A DNA stretch of 64,000 nucleotides from Streptomyces triculaminicus. Its GTDB lineage: Bacteria; Actinomycetota; Actinomycetes; Streptomycetales; Streptomycetaceae. The notes under the pieces were generated by a model. That model ran no database searches. It was not told the DNA's origin and saw nothing but the letters and a program-made list of their open reading frames with translations. The stretch's first letter is position 1; each line of letters begins with the position of its first letter. The stretch spans positions 744,001 to 808,000 of the forward strand of contig NZ_JAFMOF010000004.1 in assembly GCF_017349075.1 (NCBI RefSeq). The letters are read 5' to 3'. Positions 34,542 to 42,580 of this stretch are shown one piece after another. Position numbers and translations under genes: made by a program.

Positions 34542-35375
34542 TCAGGCCGCGCCGCGGACCGCCCGGTGCACCGACGTCTTCATCGTCGTGACGAAGGCGT
34601 CGCGGGCGGCGGGGGCGAGGGCCTCCAGCGACAGGTAGGGGTTGAGGTCCTCGAGCTCGACCAGCAGCAGGGCGCCCTCCGGGGTGCGGCAGGCGTCCAC
34701 GCGCTGGATGCCGTGCTCGATGTCGTTCCAGTCGACGAACCGCTGGGCGAAGGCCAGGTCCTGGGCGGTGGGCTCGTACGGCGCCAGCTCCCAGCGCCGG
34801 TCCGGGCGGGGGGCGTGGAGCGCGTACTGGAACGCGTGGTCGACGAAGTAGAACGACACCTCGTACCGGAAGTCGATGCGCGGCTGCACCAGGACGTCGT
34901 CGTACACCAGGTCCGCGAGCCGGTCACGGGAGACGAATTCCAGGCCGATGGAGTCCGCGCCGAGCCGGGGCTTGACGACGTACTCGGCCGCCTCCGGCAG
35001 CCTCTCGAGGTCCTGCGGGCGGCCGGCGGTCGGGATCACGGGGAAGCCGGCGGCGGTCAGGTCGAGGAGGTACTGCTTGCCGGCCATGTCGGCCTTGCCC
35101 GACAGCTGGTTGTACACCAGCACGCCGCGCTCGGCGGCGCGCTCGCGGAAGGCGTCGTAGGCGGCCTGGTAGTGCAGCACAGGGCCGCTGTTGCGGACCA
35201 CGACGACGTCGAAGTCCTCCATCAGGGCCACGGCGTCCAGGGGGTGACAGAGCGCCACGTCGAAGTCCTCGCGGAGCCGGGAGCTCAGGTATATGTCCTC
35301 GTCGCAGTACCGGCGCCCCTTGGCCTCGAAGGCCAGGTCAGTGACGTACAGGACGCGGGACCGGGCGGTGCTCAT
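34542..35375 (-). CDS. ATP-grasp domain protein (RimK/glutathione-synthetase-like)
   Basis: A 277-residue protein. An N-terminal pre-ATP-grasp region (RVLYVTDLAFEAKGRRYCDEDIYL) leads into an ATP-grasp fold with EYVVKPRLGADSIGLEF as the nucleotide-binding loop and VELEDLNPYLSLE as the metal-binding acidic and Asn element near the C-terminus. Such ligases join a carboxylate to an amine or thiol; the substrate is unknown. It lies 58 bases upstream of the methyltransferase gene on the same strand. No RiPP precursor is evident nearby. Confidence 0.82.
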   Translation of the reverse strand: MSTARSRVLYVTDLAFEAKGRRYCDEDIYLSSRLREDFDVALCHPLDAVALMEDFDVVVVRNSGPVLHYQAAYDAFRERAAERGVLVYNQLSGKADMAGKQYLLDLTAAGFPVIPTAGRPQDLERLPEAAEYVVKPRLGADSIGLEFVSRDRLADLVYDDVLVQPRIDFRYEVSFYFVDHAFQYALHAPRPDRRWELAPYEPTAQDLAFAQRFVDWNDIEHGIQRVDACRTPEGALLLVELEDLNPYLSLEALAPAARDAFVTTMKTSVHRAVRGAA

Positions 35376-35509
35376 GACTCTCTCCGGTGGATCGGTGGTC
35401 CCCCAAAACTACCTGCACCCGTCACGCACCGTGTCGTCGGGGCGTCCGGCGTCGTTGACCGCTGCGAGGGCCGCCGGCCCCGTCCGTTCGACGTCGAGAC
35501 CAAGGATCC

Positions 35510-35833
35510 GTGATGCGACTGTTCCGCAACGCCGTTGTCACCGCCCTCGGGGGACTCCTCCTCGCCACCGCGCTGCCCACGGGCAGCGCGGCCGCCATGG
35601 ACGGCGGATTCGCCTGGGTGGGCCCCAAGGGCAAGCCCTACTTCGTCCAGCAGCTGCCGCCGAACAAGTGCATGTCCATGGAGCAGGAGGCCCGCGGCGC
35701 GCAGAACTACATGAGCAAGCCGCTCGCCGTCTACTCGGAGAAGAACTGCAAGGGCAAGGAGCTGCGCCTCGGCCCCCGCAGGGAGGCCCCGAAGAACTTC
35801 CCCTTCAAGAGCCTGAGGTACGACCCGCGTTGA
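35510..35833 (+). CDS. Small secreted protein of unknown function
   Basis: A 107-residue precursor with a Sec signal peptide at about residues 1-29 (LGGLLLATALPTGSAAA). The mature part of about 78 residues is basic with two Cys (NKCMSMEQEA, EKNCKGKEL), resembling small beta/gamma-crystallin-like or inhibitor-like Streptomyces proteins (CKG-x-x-L-x-L pattern), but I cannot assign a family firmly. The start may be GTG 35510 or ATG 35513. A strong hairpin follows. Confidence 0.75.
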   Translation: MMRLFRNAVVTALGGLLLATALPTGSAAAMDGGFAWVGPKGKPYFVQQLPPNKCMSMEQEARGAQNYMSKPLAVYSEKNCKGKELRLGPRREAPKNFPFKSLRYDPR

Positions 35834-35848
35834 CGCGGGACCGTTCGG

Positions 35849-35890
35849 CGGCCCGGCCCGGCGCGATGGGTTACGTGCCGGGCCGGGCCG
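35849..35890. terminator. Bidirectional terminator hairpin
   Basis: CGGCCCGGCCCGGC (35849-35862) pairs perfectly with 35877-35890 across a 14-base loop, between the convergent small secreted protein and DsbA-like genes. Confidence 0.75.
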
Positions 35891-35908
35891 CGTCCGGGCC
35901 TCGTACGA

Positions 35909-35938
35909 CCGGGACTCACGCGGCCGGGACTCACGCGG
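35909..35938. repeat. Two tandem copies of a 15-base repeat
   Basis: CCGGGACTCACGCGG occurs twice in direct tandem in the spacer downstream of the DsbA-like gene. It may only be a local duplication. Confidence 0.7.
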
Positions 35939-35960
35939 CCGGGCCGGGGAGGCCGCCGGG

Positions 35961-36581
35961 TCAGGAGGCCGCGAGGGCGGCCAGACGCTGGTCGATCATG
36001 TCGGCGGTGGCGTGGCCGACGGCCAGGACGGCCGGCCCGCGCCGGGCGTCGACGGCGAGCAGGGTGGGGAAGCCCTCGACGCCCAGCCCGCGGGAGTGCC
36101 GGAAGTCCGCCGCGGCGGCGGCCCGGGCGGCCGGGGACGGGAAGGCGGTGACGACGGCGTCGGCGTCCAGCCCGGCCCGCTCGGCGATCACGCGGTACGT
36201 GGCGGGGTCCGACAGGCTCAGCCCGTCGCGGTAGAACGCCGTCTGCAGCGCCTCGGCCAGCTCCGCGGCCCGGGCGGGGGCGGCCTGCCGCAGGGCGGCC
36301 ATGCCACGGGCGGCGGCCTCGGAGTCCATGACGAAGGAGCCGTCCGCGATCAGCCGGTCGTAGGCCGCGCCGAACTCCACGCCCGTCATCGCGGCGATCT
36401 TGGCGTTGGCGCCCTGGACGTAGCCGAACTCGCGGATCGGCACGCGGCGCGCCCCGGTGAAGAGGCCGCCGGAGACGACCTCCACGGGAAGGCCGGGGTG
36501 CCGGCGGGCGGTCTCGGCCAGCGTGGGGGCGAACCCGTACGACCAGCCGCAGTAGGCATCGAAGACGTAGACGAGCTTCAT
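35961..36581 (-). CDS. DsbA-family thioredoxin-fold protein with CxxS active site
   Basis: A 206-residue cytosolic protein of the DsbA/FrnE type (VYVFDAYCGWSYGFAPTL start). The active-site motif is C11-G-W-S14, so the resolving Cys is replaced by Ser. This permits mixed-disulfide or glutathione/mycothiol-type chemistry but not ordinary dithiol oxidation. The insertion helical domain is normal (VEFGAAYDRLIADGSFVMDSE). No signal peptide, so it acts inside the cell. It is monocistronic. Confidence 0.85.
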   Translation of the reverse strand: MKLVYVFDAYCGWSYGFAPTLAETARRHPGLPVEVVSGGLFTGARRVPIREFGYVQGANAKIAAMTGVEFGAAYDRLIADGSFVMDSEAAARGMAALRQAAPARAAELAEALQTAFYRDGLSLSDPATYRVIAERAGLDADAVVTAFPSPAARAAAAADFRHSRGLGVEGFPTLLAVDARRGPAVLAVGHATADMIDQRLAALAAS

Positions 36582-36722
36582 GGGGGGCGTCTCCTCCGGG
36601 AGCGGGGCGGTGCCCGCGGGGACGCGAGCAGTACATCTGACACAACAGTGTCTGCGGTGTCAGATATTTCCGGCGTCCGAAAGTTTTTCCTCCCGGAGGT
36701 CGCCGCCCCGGCCCGCGGGGTC

Positions 36723-37199
36723 CTACTTCAGCGTGTACTCGCAGGGCTTCGGCAGCGCGCCGTCCTGGTTGTCCGCGACCTTCTTCCCGTCGACGGTGAT
36801 GACGCACGACGCGGCCTTGAGCATGCCGTCGGAGCCCTTGACGGAGCCGGGCGCCACGGAGACCAGGCTGCCGACCTTGATCTCGGCGCCCTTCAGGGTG
36901 ACCTTGGCGGTCTTCTTCCACGGCAGGGACACCTGCTCGGCGCCGTTGTCGTCGCCCAGGTTGTAGTAGACCTGCGTCGAGCCCTCGCCGCCCGCCACCT
37001 CGATGGTGACCTCGCGCGTCGGGCCCACGGCCGGGCCGTCCGCCTTCGCGTCGCCCTTCGGCTTCGCGGACGGCGCGCCGGTGGCGGCGTTCTTCGCGCC
37101 GCCGTCCCCACCACCATCCCCGCTCTCGGCACCCCCGCCGCAGCCGGCGAGTAGGACGGCGGTCACGGCCAGGGCCATCGCGGTGGCTGACTTGCGCAT
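36723..37199 (-). CDS. Secreted lipoprotein of unknown function
   Basis: About 158 residues from the ATG at 37199. A lipoprotein signal peptide with lipobox LLAGC (AVTAVLLAGCGGG, Cys about residue 21) is followed by a Gly/Ser/Asp linker and then a beta-rich domain with two Cys (AASCVITVDGKK, KPCEYTLK). It is anchored outside the membrane. The charged domain is not assignable to a family by eye. Confidence 0.8.
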   Translation of the reverse strand: MRKSATAMALAVTAVLLAGCGGGAESGDGGGDGGAKNAATGAPSAKPKGDAKADGPAVGPTREVTIEVAGGEGSTQVYYNLGDDNGAEQVSLPWKKTAKVTLKGAEIKVGSLVSVAPGSVKGSDGMLKAASCVITVDGKKVADNQDGALPKPCEYTLK

Positions 37200-37321
37200 G
37201 TTTCCCCTCACGAACGACAACCGGCCCGGATGATCGCCCGGGCCGACCGGGATCATAACGAGCCCGGGCCGTGCCCTCCCCATCCGGCACCGGCCGCCCC
37301 GCTCGGGCCCGGCGAACGGCG

Positions 37322-37353
37322 AGGGGTCGCGGCTCGTACGAGCCGCGACCCCT
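37322..37353. terminator. Perfect 32-base palindrome, probable terminator
   Basis: AGGGGTCGCGGCTCGT followed directly by its reverse complement, then CTTTAT on the plus side. It lies 31 bases past the stop of the minus-strand permease. Confidence 0.75.
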
Positions 37354-37383
37354 TTATGCCTTATCTCTCCGCGCTACGGACGG

Positions 37384-39066
37384 TCAGGCGGCGACCGCTC
37401 CGGCGGTCTCGGACCGGCGCGGTGCGGGGACCGGACGGTCCGCGGCCCCGGTCACGGGGTCCGGGCCCGGCAGCCCGTCCCGGTGGGCCCGGACGCCGGC
37501 GCGTACCGCCCAGAAGTAGAAGCCGACGGCCGACAGGGCGACCAGGGCGATGTCCACTCCGCCCGGGATCACGCCGTGGCCGCCGAACTCGGTGCTGCCG
37601 AGCGCGGACAGCAGCGCCAGCCACAGCAGGAAGGCGGGCATCCACCAGGCCGGGGCGAACTGCCGGCGCAGGCTCCCCGCGCCCCGGCGGCGCAGCACGA
37701 GCGCGGCGATGGGCACGGAGACCAGGGTGAGCAGGGCGACCTTGCCGGTGTTGGGCCACTTCGACCAGTACAGGGCGCAGGCGGCGAAGGCGAAGGTGAT
37801 GGGGCAGAGGACCTTTGCGGCGGGCAGCCGGAAGGGGCGGGGCAGGTCCGGCTTGGTCCGGCGGAAGACGCCGACCGCGATCGGGCCCATGAGGTAGGAG
37901 ACGACCATCGCGGCGGAGACGACGCTCGCCAGGGCCTCCCAGCTGTGGCCGACGGTCAGCAGCAGCAGGACGGAGAAGCCGAGGTTGAGCCACATGGCGG
38001 GGCGGGCGACGCCGTAGCGGGGGTGGACCTCGGCGATCTTCTTGGGGAAGAAGCCGGTCTCGGCGAGGTTCTGGGCCAGGTAGGCGGCCGAGGCGACGTT
38101 GCCGATGTTGGCGCCGTTCGGCGAGATGAAGGCGCCGAACTGGAGCATGGTGACGACCCAGTGCAGCATCAGCAGCTTGGCGAGGTCGGCGAAGGGCGAG
38201 GCGAAGTTCACTCCGCTCCAGCCGCCGGCCTCGGCGAGCCGCTCCGGCGGCACGGCGCCCAGGAAGGCGACCTGCAGAGCGAGGTAGATGACCAAGCCGA
38301 GGGAGAGCGCGCCGACGAGGGCGAGCGGGATGGCGCGGCCGGGGTTCTTGGCGGCGCCGCCGAGGTTGACGACGGCCTGGAAGCCGTTGAAGGCGAAGAC
38401 GACGCCCGAGGCGCTGACGGCGGTGAGCACGGCGGACCAGCCGTTGGGGGCGAAGCCGCCGTGGGCGGTGAAGTTGCCGGTGTGGAAGCCGGAGGCGATG
38501 AGCGCGCCGACCGCGAGCACCGGGATGGCGAACTTGACCAGCGTCAGCAGGTTGTTGGCGCGCGCCAGCAGCTCGACCGACCGGTAGCAGGCCAGCCACA
38601 GGGCGACGGTCAGGAGCAGGGCCATGCCCATGCCGGTGCCGGTCAGCCGGCCGTCGGAGACCAGGTCGCGGGCCCAGCCGAAGCTCCACGAGGACATGTA
38701 CTGCGTGCCGGCGATGGCCTCGATGGGGATCAGCGAGGCGGTCGCGATCCACACCGCCCAGCCGGTGATGAAGCCCAGCACCGGGCCGTGCGAGAGGGAA
38801 CCGAAGCGGGCCATGGCCCCCGGCAGCGGGTAGGCGGCGCCGACCTCCGCGTACGACATGGCGATCATGCCGATGAAGACGGCGCCGATCACCCAGGCGA
38901 CCAGCGCGGCGGGGCCGGCGACCTGGGCGGCCTGTCCCGCGCCGAACAGCCAGCCGGAGCCGAATATGGACCCCAGGCCGATCATGATCAAGGCGAAGAG
39001 GCTGAGGCCCTTCCGAGGGGCCGCGCTCAGATCCACGAGGTGTTTTCCGTTCTGTCTGGAGACCAA
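37384..39066 (-). CDS. APC-superfamily amino acid permease
   Basis: A 560-residue protein with 12 or more transmembrane segments. It begins SLFALIMIGLGSIFGSGWLFG, the substrate and sodium or proton-binding start of APC transporters (GSxxGxG-like), and continues with AYPLPGAMARFGSLSHG. It is predicted to import amino acids or related cations by proton symport. It is the last gene before the biosynthetic region and is divergent from the flavin monooxygenase, sharing its upstream region. Confidence 0.88.
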   Translation of the reverse strand: MVSRQNGKHLVDLSAAPRKGLSLFALIMIGLGSIFGSGWLFGAGQAAQVAGPAALVAWVIGAVFIGMIAMSYAEVGAAYPLPGAMARFGSLSHGPVLGFITGWAVWIATASLIPIEAIAGTQYMSSWSFGWARDLVSDGRLTGTGMGMALLLTVALWLACYRSVELLARANNLLTLVKFAIPVLAVGALIASGFHTGNFTAHGGFAPNGWSAVLTAVSASGVVFAFNGFQAVVNLGGAAKNPGRAIPLALVGALSLGLVIYLALQVAFLGAVPPERLAEAGGWSGVNFASPFADLAKLLMLHWVVTMLQFGAFISPNGANIGNVASAAYLAQNLAETGFFPKKIAEVHPRYGVARPAMWLNLGFSVLLLLTVGHSWEALASVVSAAMVVSYLMGPIAVGVFRRTKPDLPRPFRLPAAKVLCPITFAFAACALYWSKWPNTGKVALLTLVSVPIAALVLRRRGAGSLRRQFAPAWWMPAFLLWLALLSALGSTEFGGHGVIPGGVDIALVALSAVGFYFWAVRAGVRAHRDGLPGPDPVTGAADRPVPAPRRSETAGAVAA

Positions 39067-39289
39067 GACGGGAAGCCGTCGCCTGCCGGGCCGGGCGGAG
39101 GTCGACCGCCCGCAGGGCGCACCGGCACCGAACGCGTGGGTTTCGCCGGAAACGGCCGCCGGGAACGGACACCGGGCACGGCCGAGGACACAGGAGCGAC
39201 GCCCGACATACTACGACAACCGCAGGTAACCCCCTGAACGGAGCCCTCCGTGACCGCCCGCCGCGCCCCGTGGCCCGCCGCGTCTTCCG

Positions 39290-39334
39290 GTATCAGCCGC
39301 GGGTCAGAGCGGTGTCAGAACAGGCTGGCAAGTT
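39290..39334 (+). promoter_or_regulatory. SARP-type operator: three heptamer repeats plus -10, before the flavin monooxygenase
   Basis: GTATCAG (39290), GGGTCAG (39301) and GTGTCAG (39312) start exactly 11 bases apart with 4-base spacers. Ten bases after the last copy is CAAGTT (39329-39334), a TANNNT-like -10. Direct heptamers on one helix face next to the -10 are the known architecture of SARP binding sites. The same NNNTCAG pattern recurs at 47.6 and 50.7 kb. Confidence 0.72.
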
Positions 39335-39401
39335 ATCCCTTGTCAACGGCATGGGAGACCGAGCCGATGCCTCGGTCCACCATCGAGGCAGGGAGTTCCA
39401 C

Positions 39402-40868
39402 TTGCGCACCGATTACAAGATCGTGATCATAGGCGCCGGCATGGCGGGGCTCGCCATGGCGGCACGTCTGAAGCTGTCCGGCGAGACCTCGTTCGTCGTC
39501 CTGGAGAAGGCCGACTCCATCGGAGGCACCTGGCGCGACAACACCTATCCCGGAGCCGCGTGCGACGTTCAGTCGCACCTGTACTGGTTCTCCTTCGGCG
39601 AGCAGCCGGACTGGAGCCGCGTCTATGCCACGCAGCCGGAGATCCTCCACAACATCGAGCTGTTCGCCGAGCACCACCACCTGCACGAGGACATCCGCTT
39701 CGGCACGGAGGTCACCACCGCCTCCTGGAGGGAGGAGGACCGCACCTGGGTGGTGCGCACCGGCACGGGGAGCGAGATCACCGCCGAGGTCCTGGTGACC
39801 GCCTGGGGGCAGCTCAACCAGCCCTCGTACGGCGAGATGGAGGGACGGGAGACCTTCACGGGCCTGTCCGTCCACACCGCCCGCTGGCCCGAGGACCTCG
39901 ACCTGACGGGCAAGCGCGTCGCCTGCGTCGGCAGCGGCGCCAGCGCCGTGCAGCTCGTCCCCGCGATCGCCGGGCAGACGGAGCACCTGACCGTCTTCCA
40001 GCGGTCGCCCAACTACCTGCTGCCCCGGATGGACCGCGCCCTCGGCGACGAGGAGCGGCAGGACCTGCTGAACGACCCGGCCGGCTACACCTCGCTGCGC
40101 GACTCGCTCTACCACGAGCGCGACCGGTGGGCGGACGGGCTGTCCCTGGACAGCAACCCCGTCCGCGACGAGTTCCAGCAGATCTCGCTGAACCACCTCG
40201 AGCAGCAGGTCCCCGACCCGGAGCTGCGCGAACGCCTGCGGCCCACCTACGAGTTCGGCTGCAAGCGGGTCCTCATCACGGACGACTACTACCCCGCCCT
40301 GCTGCGCGACAACGTCGACCTGGTCGACACGGCCGTCGAGCGGATCGAGCCGGAGGGCGTACGGACCGCGGACGGGCGCCTGCACGAGGTCGACGTGATC
40401 GCCTACGCCACCGGCTTCAAGTCGCTGCTGGTGGCCGGCGGGGTGGAGATCGCCGGGCGCGGCGGTCGTTCGCTGCGCGACGCCTGGCAGCAAGGGCCGG
40501 AGGCGTACCTCGGCACGACCGTCAGCGGGTTCCCCAACATGTTCATGCTCTACGGGCCCAACACCAACCTCGGGCACCACTCCATCCTCTTCATGGTCGA
40601 GTCGCAGATCGACTACGCGGTCCGGGCGATCGAGGCGCTGGCGGAGCACTCCGCCGCCGCCTTCGACGTCCGCCCCGAGGTGATGGCGGAGCACAACGAC
40701 AGGCTGCAGGAGCAGCTCACGCGGACGGCGTTCGCGGGCAGCTGCACCAGCTGGTACAAGACGCCCATGGGCAAGATCGTCAACAACTGGCCGGGCAGTA
40801 TCGAGGACTACCGGCAGGCGACCAAGGACTTCACCGTCGCCGACTACGAGATCCTGCGCACGCCGTAG
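39402..40868 (+). CDS. Flavin-containing monooxygenase, Baeyer-Villiger type
   Basis: About 488 residues. I prefer the TTG at 39402 because GAGGCAGGGAG lies just upstream (about 39385-39395) and the FAD loop IIGAGMAGLAMAARL then starts eight residues in; an in-frame ATG at 39351 is the alternative. The NADPH-binding Rossmann VACVGSGASAVQL is preceded by F-x-G-x-x-x-H-x-x-x-W-P (FTGLSVHTARWP), the Baeyer-Villiger monooxygenase fingerprint. It is predicted to insert oxygen next to a ketone or oxidise a heteroatom. It is probably tailoring in the adjacent PKS cluster, driven by the SARP-type promoter. Confidence 0.85.
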   Translation: MRTDYKIVIIGAGMAGLAMAARLKLSGETSFVVLEKADSIGGTWRDNTYPGAACDVQSHLYWFSFGEQPDWSRVYATQPEILHNIELFAEHHHLHEDIRFGTEVTTASWREEDRTWVVRTGTGSEITAEVLVTAWGQLNQPSYGEMEGRETFTGLSVHTARWPEDLDLTGKRVACVGSGASAVQLVPAIAGQTEHLTVFQRSPNYLLPRMDRALGDEERQDLLNDPAGYTSLRDSLYHERDRWADGLSLDSNPVRDEFQQISLNHLEQQVPDPELRERLRPTYEFGCKRVLITDDYYPALLRDNVDLVDTAVERIEPEGVRTADGRLHEVDVIAYATGFKSLLVAGGVEIAGRGGRSLRDAWQQGPEAYLGTTVSGFPNMFMLYGPNTNLGHHSILFMVESQIDYAVRAIEALAEHSAAAFDVRPEVMAEHNDRLQEQLTRTAFAGSCTSWYKTPMGKIVNNWPGSIEDYRQATKDFTVADYEILRTP

Positions 40869-40904
40869 CGCGTACGGCGCCGACTCCCGCCCGGCGCACA
40901 CGCG

Positions 40905-40943
40905 AAAGGCCCGGCCGCACCGAGGAGGTGCGGCCGGGCCTTT
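40905..40943. terminator. Strong bidirectional terminator between monooxygenase and ligase genes
   Basis: A 17-bp perfect stem (40905-40921 with 40927-40943), loop GAGGA, with AAA on the left and TTT on the right: an intrinsic terminator usable from both sides. Confidence 0.9.
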
Positions 40944-40957
40944 GTCGTGCGGGCCGG

Positions 40958-42580
40958 TCAGCCGGTCGCGGCCGCCCGGGCGAGCAGCTCCTCCCGTACG
41001 CCGCGCCGCAGGATCTTCCCGCTGGGGTTGCGCGGCAGCAGCTCCGCGAAGTCGTACGTCGTCGGGATCTTGAAGTCCGCGATCTGGCCCTTGAGGAAGA
41101 CCAGCAGCTCCCGGACGGTCACCCGGGACTCGGGCGCGAGCACCAGCCGCGCGTGCACCGACTCGCCCCAGCGCTCGTGGGGCAGGCCGATCACCGCCGC
41201 CTCGGCCACGGCCGGGTGCCGGGTGAGGGCGTTCTCGATCTCGGTCGGATAGACGTTCTCGCCGGCCACGATGATCATGTCGTTGACGCGGTCGTTGACG
41301 TAGAGGTAGCCGTCCTCGTCGAGGTACCCGGCGTCGCCCATGTGGATCCAGCCGTCCACCACGGTCTTCGCGGTGGCCTCCGGCAGGCCCCAGTAGTCCA
41401 CCATCCGGGCGGGCGTGCTGACGCAGATCTCCCCGGTCTCCCCGGGCGGCAGCTCCCGCCCCTCCCGGTCGACGATCTTCACCTTGATGCCCGGGTACGG
41501 CCGGCCCGCCGCCCGGAGCCGGGGGCTGCCGGGGACGTGGTCGGCGGGCGGCAGGCAGACCGCGAAGTTGCCGGTCTCGCTGCTTCCGTAGATCTGCAGG
41601 AAGTCGCAGTTCATCCGCTCCAGGCAGCGCGCCAGGAGGGTCTCGGTGATCGGCGAGCCGCCGTAGACCACCTTGCGCAGGGAGTTCAGGGCGCCCCGGG
41701 CCGCGGACGGCTCGGCGAGCATCATCTGCAGCATGGCCGGCGCCACGATGGCGGTGGTGATGGCCAGGCCCTCGATCAGGCGGACCGCGTCGGAGCTGAT
41801 GAACATAGGCATGGAGACCACGGTGACGCCGGCGTTGAAGCCCTGCATGGCGTACGAGAGCCCGCCGATATGGAAGCCGGGCAGGCCGAGGAGGCTCTTG
41901 TCGCCCTCCTTCCAGTCGAGCCAGTCCAGGCCGTGGGAGTCCATGGCCTCGGCCACGTTGAAGAAGCTGCGGTGGGGCAGCACCACGCCCTTGGGCAGGC
42001 CGCTGGTGCCGCTGGTGTAGATCTGCGCGACGGGCGTCTCGTCGTCGCCGAAGGGGGCCAGGTCGTCGTCGGGGCACTCCGCCTTCCGGGCGGTCAGCCC
42101 GCCGGCGGCGGCCCCCGCCGGGCCGAACGGCACCAGGGCAGTCAGCCGGGGCAGCCGGTCCCTGACCTTCTCGGCGACCGGCAGGTGCTCCTCGTCGACC
42201 AGGAGCAGCTCGGTGCCGGAGTCGCGCAGGATGTGGTCGACCTCCTCCGCGGTCAGCCGCCAGTTGACCGGGACGAGCACCGCACCGATCTTGGCGCAGG
42301 CGAAGGCCGCCTCCCAGTACTCCTCCGACTCCTTGCCGAGGTAGGCCACGCGGGAGCCGGGGCCGATCCCGGCGGCGCGGAACGCGCGGGCCGTACGGTT
42401 GCTCTCCCGGTGCAGCCGCGCGTAGCTGACGACGCGGCCCTCGCAGATGACGGCCGCCTGGTCGGGCCGCACACCGGCCTGGTGCGCGATGACGCCGTCC
42501 AGCGTCCGCGGACGGGCTGGGTCCATGGGCATGTCCTTGTCCGTTCCGTTCGGTGGGGTGGCAGGGCCGGCGCCGCTCAC
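40958..42580 (-). CDS. Acyl-CoA / acyl-ACP ligase (class I adenylate-forming)
   Basis: A 540-residue FadD-type enzyme that activates a carboxylic acid as acyl-AMP and passes it to CoA or an ACP thiol. The P-loop YTSGTSGLPKG, the acid-binding GSSETGNF segment, hinge (YVNDRVNDMIIVAGENVYP) and C-terminal PSGKILRR lysine are intact. GTG at 42580 overlaps the PKS stop (GTGA), so it is co-translated with it; an ATG at 42532 is an alternative start. In context it most likely loads the PKS starter, perhaps onto the free ACP. The acid is unknown. Confidence 0.88.
   Translation of the reverse strand: MSGAGPATPPNGTDKDMPMDPARPRTLDGVIAHQAGVRPDQAAVICEGRVVSYARLHRESNRTARAFRAAGIGPGSRVAYLGKESEEYWEAAFACAKIGAVLVPVNWRLTAEEVDHILRDSGTELLLVDEEHLPVAEKVRDRLPRLTALVPFGPAGAAAGGLTARKAECPDDDLAPFGDDETPVAQIYTSGTSGLPKGVVLPHRSFFNVAEAMDSHGLDWLDWKEGDKSLLGLPGFHIGGLSYAMQGFNAGVTVVSMPMFISSDAVRLIEGLAITTAIVAPAMLQMMLAEPSAARGALNSLRKVVYGGSPITETLLARCLERMNCDFLQIYGSSETGNFAVCLPPADHVPGSPRLRAAGRPYPGIKVKIVDREGRELPPGETGEICVSTPARMVDYWGLPEATAKTVVDGWIHMGDAGYLDEDGYLYVNDRVNDMIIVAGENVYPTEIENALTRHPAVAEAAVIGLPHERWGESVHARLVLAPESRVTVRELLVFLKGQIADFKIPTTYDFAELLPRNPSGKILRRGVREELLARAAATG

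Noticed and set aside
35909..35938. Tandem 15-base repeat as start of a CRISPR array
   Set aside because: Only two direct copies with no spacer between them and no cas genes.
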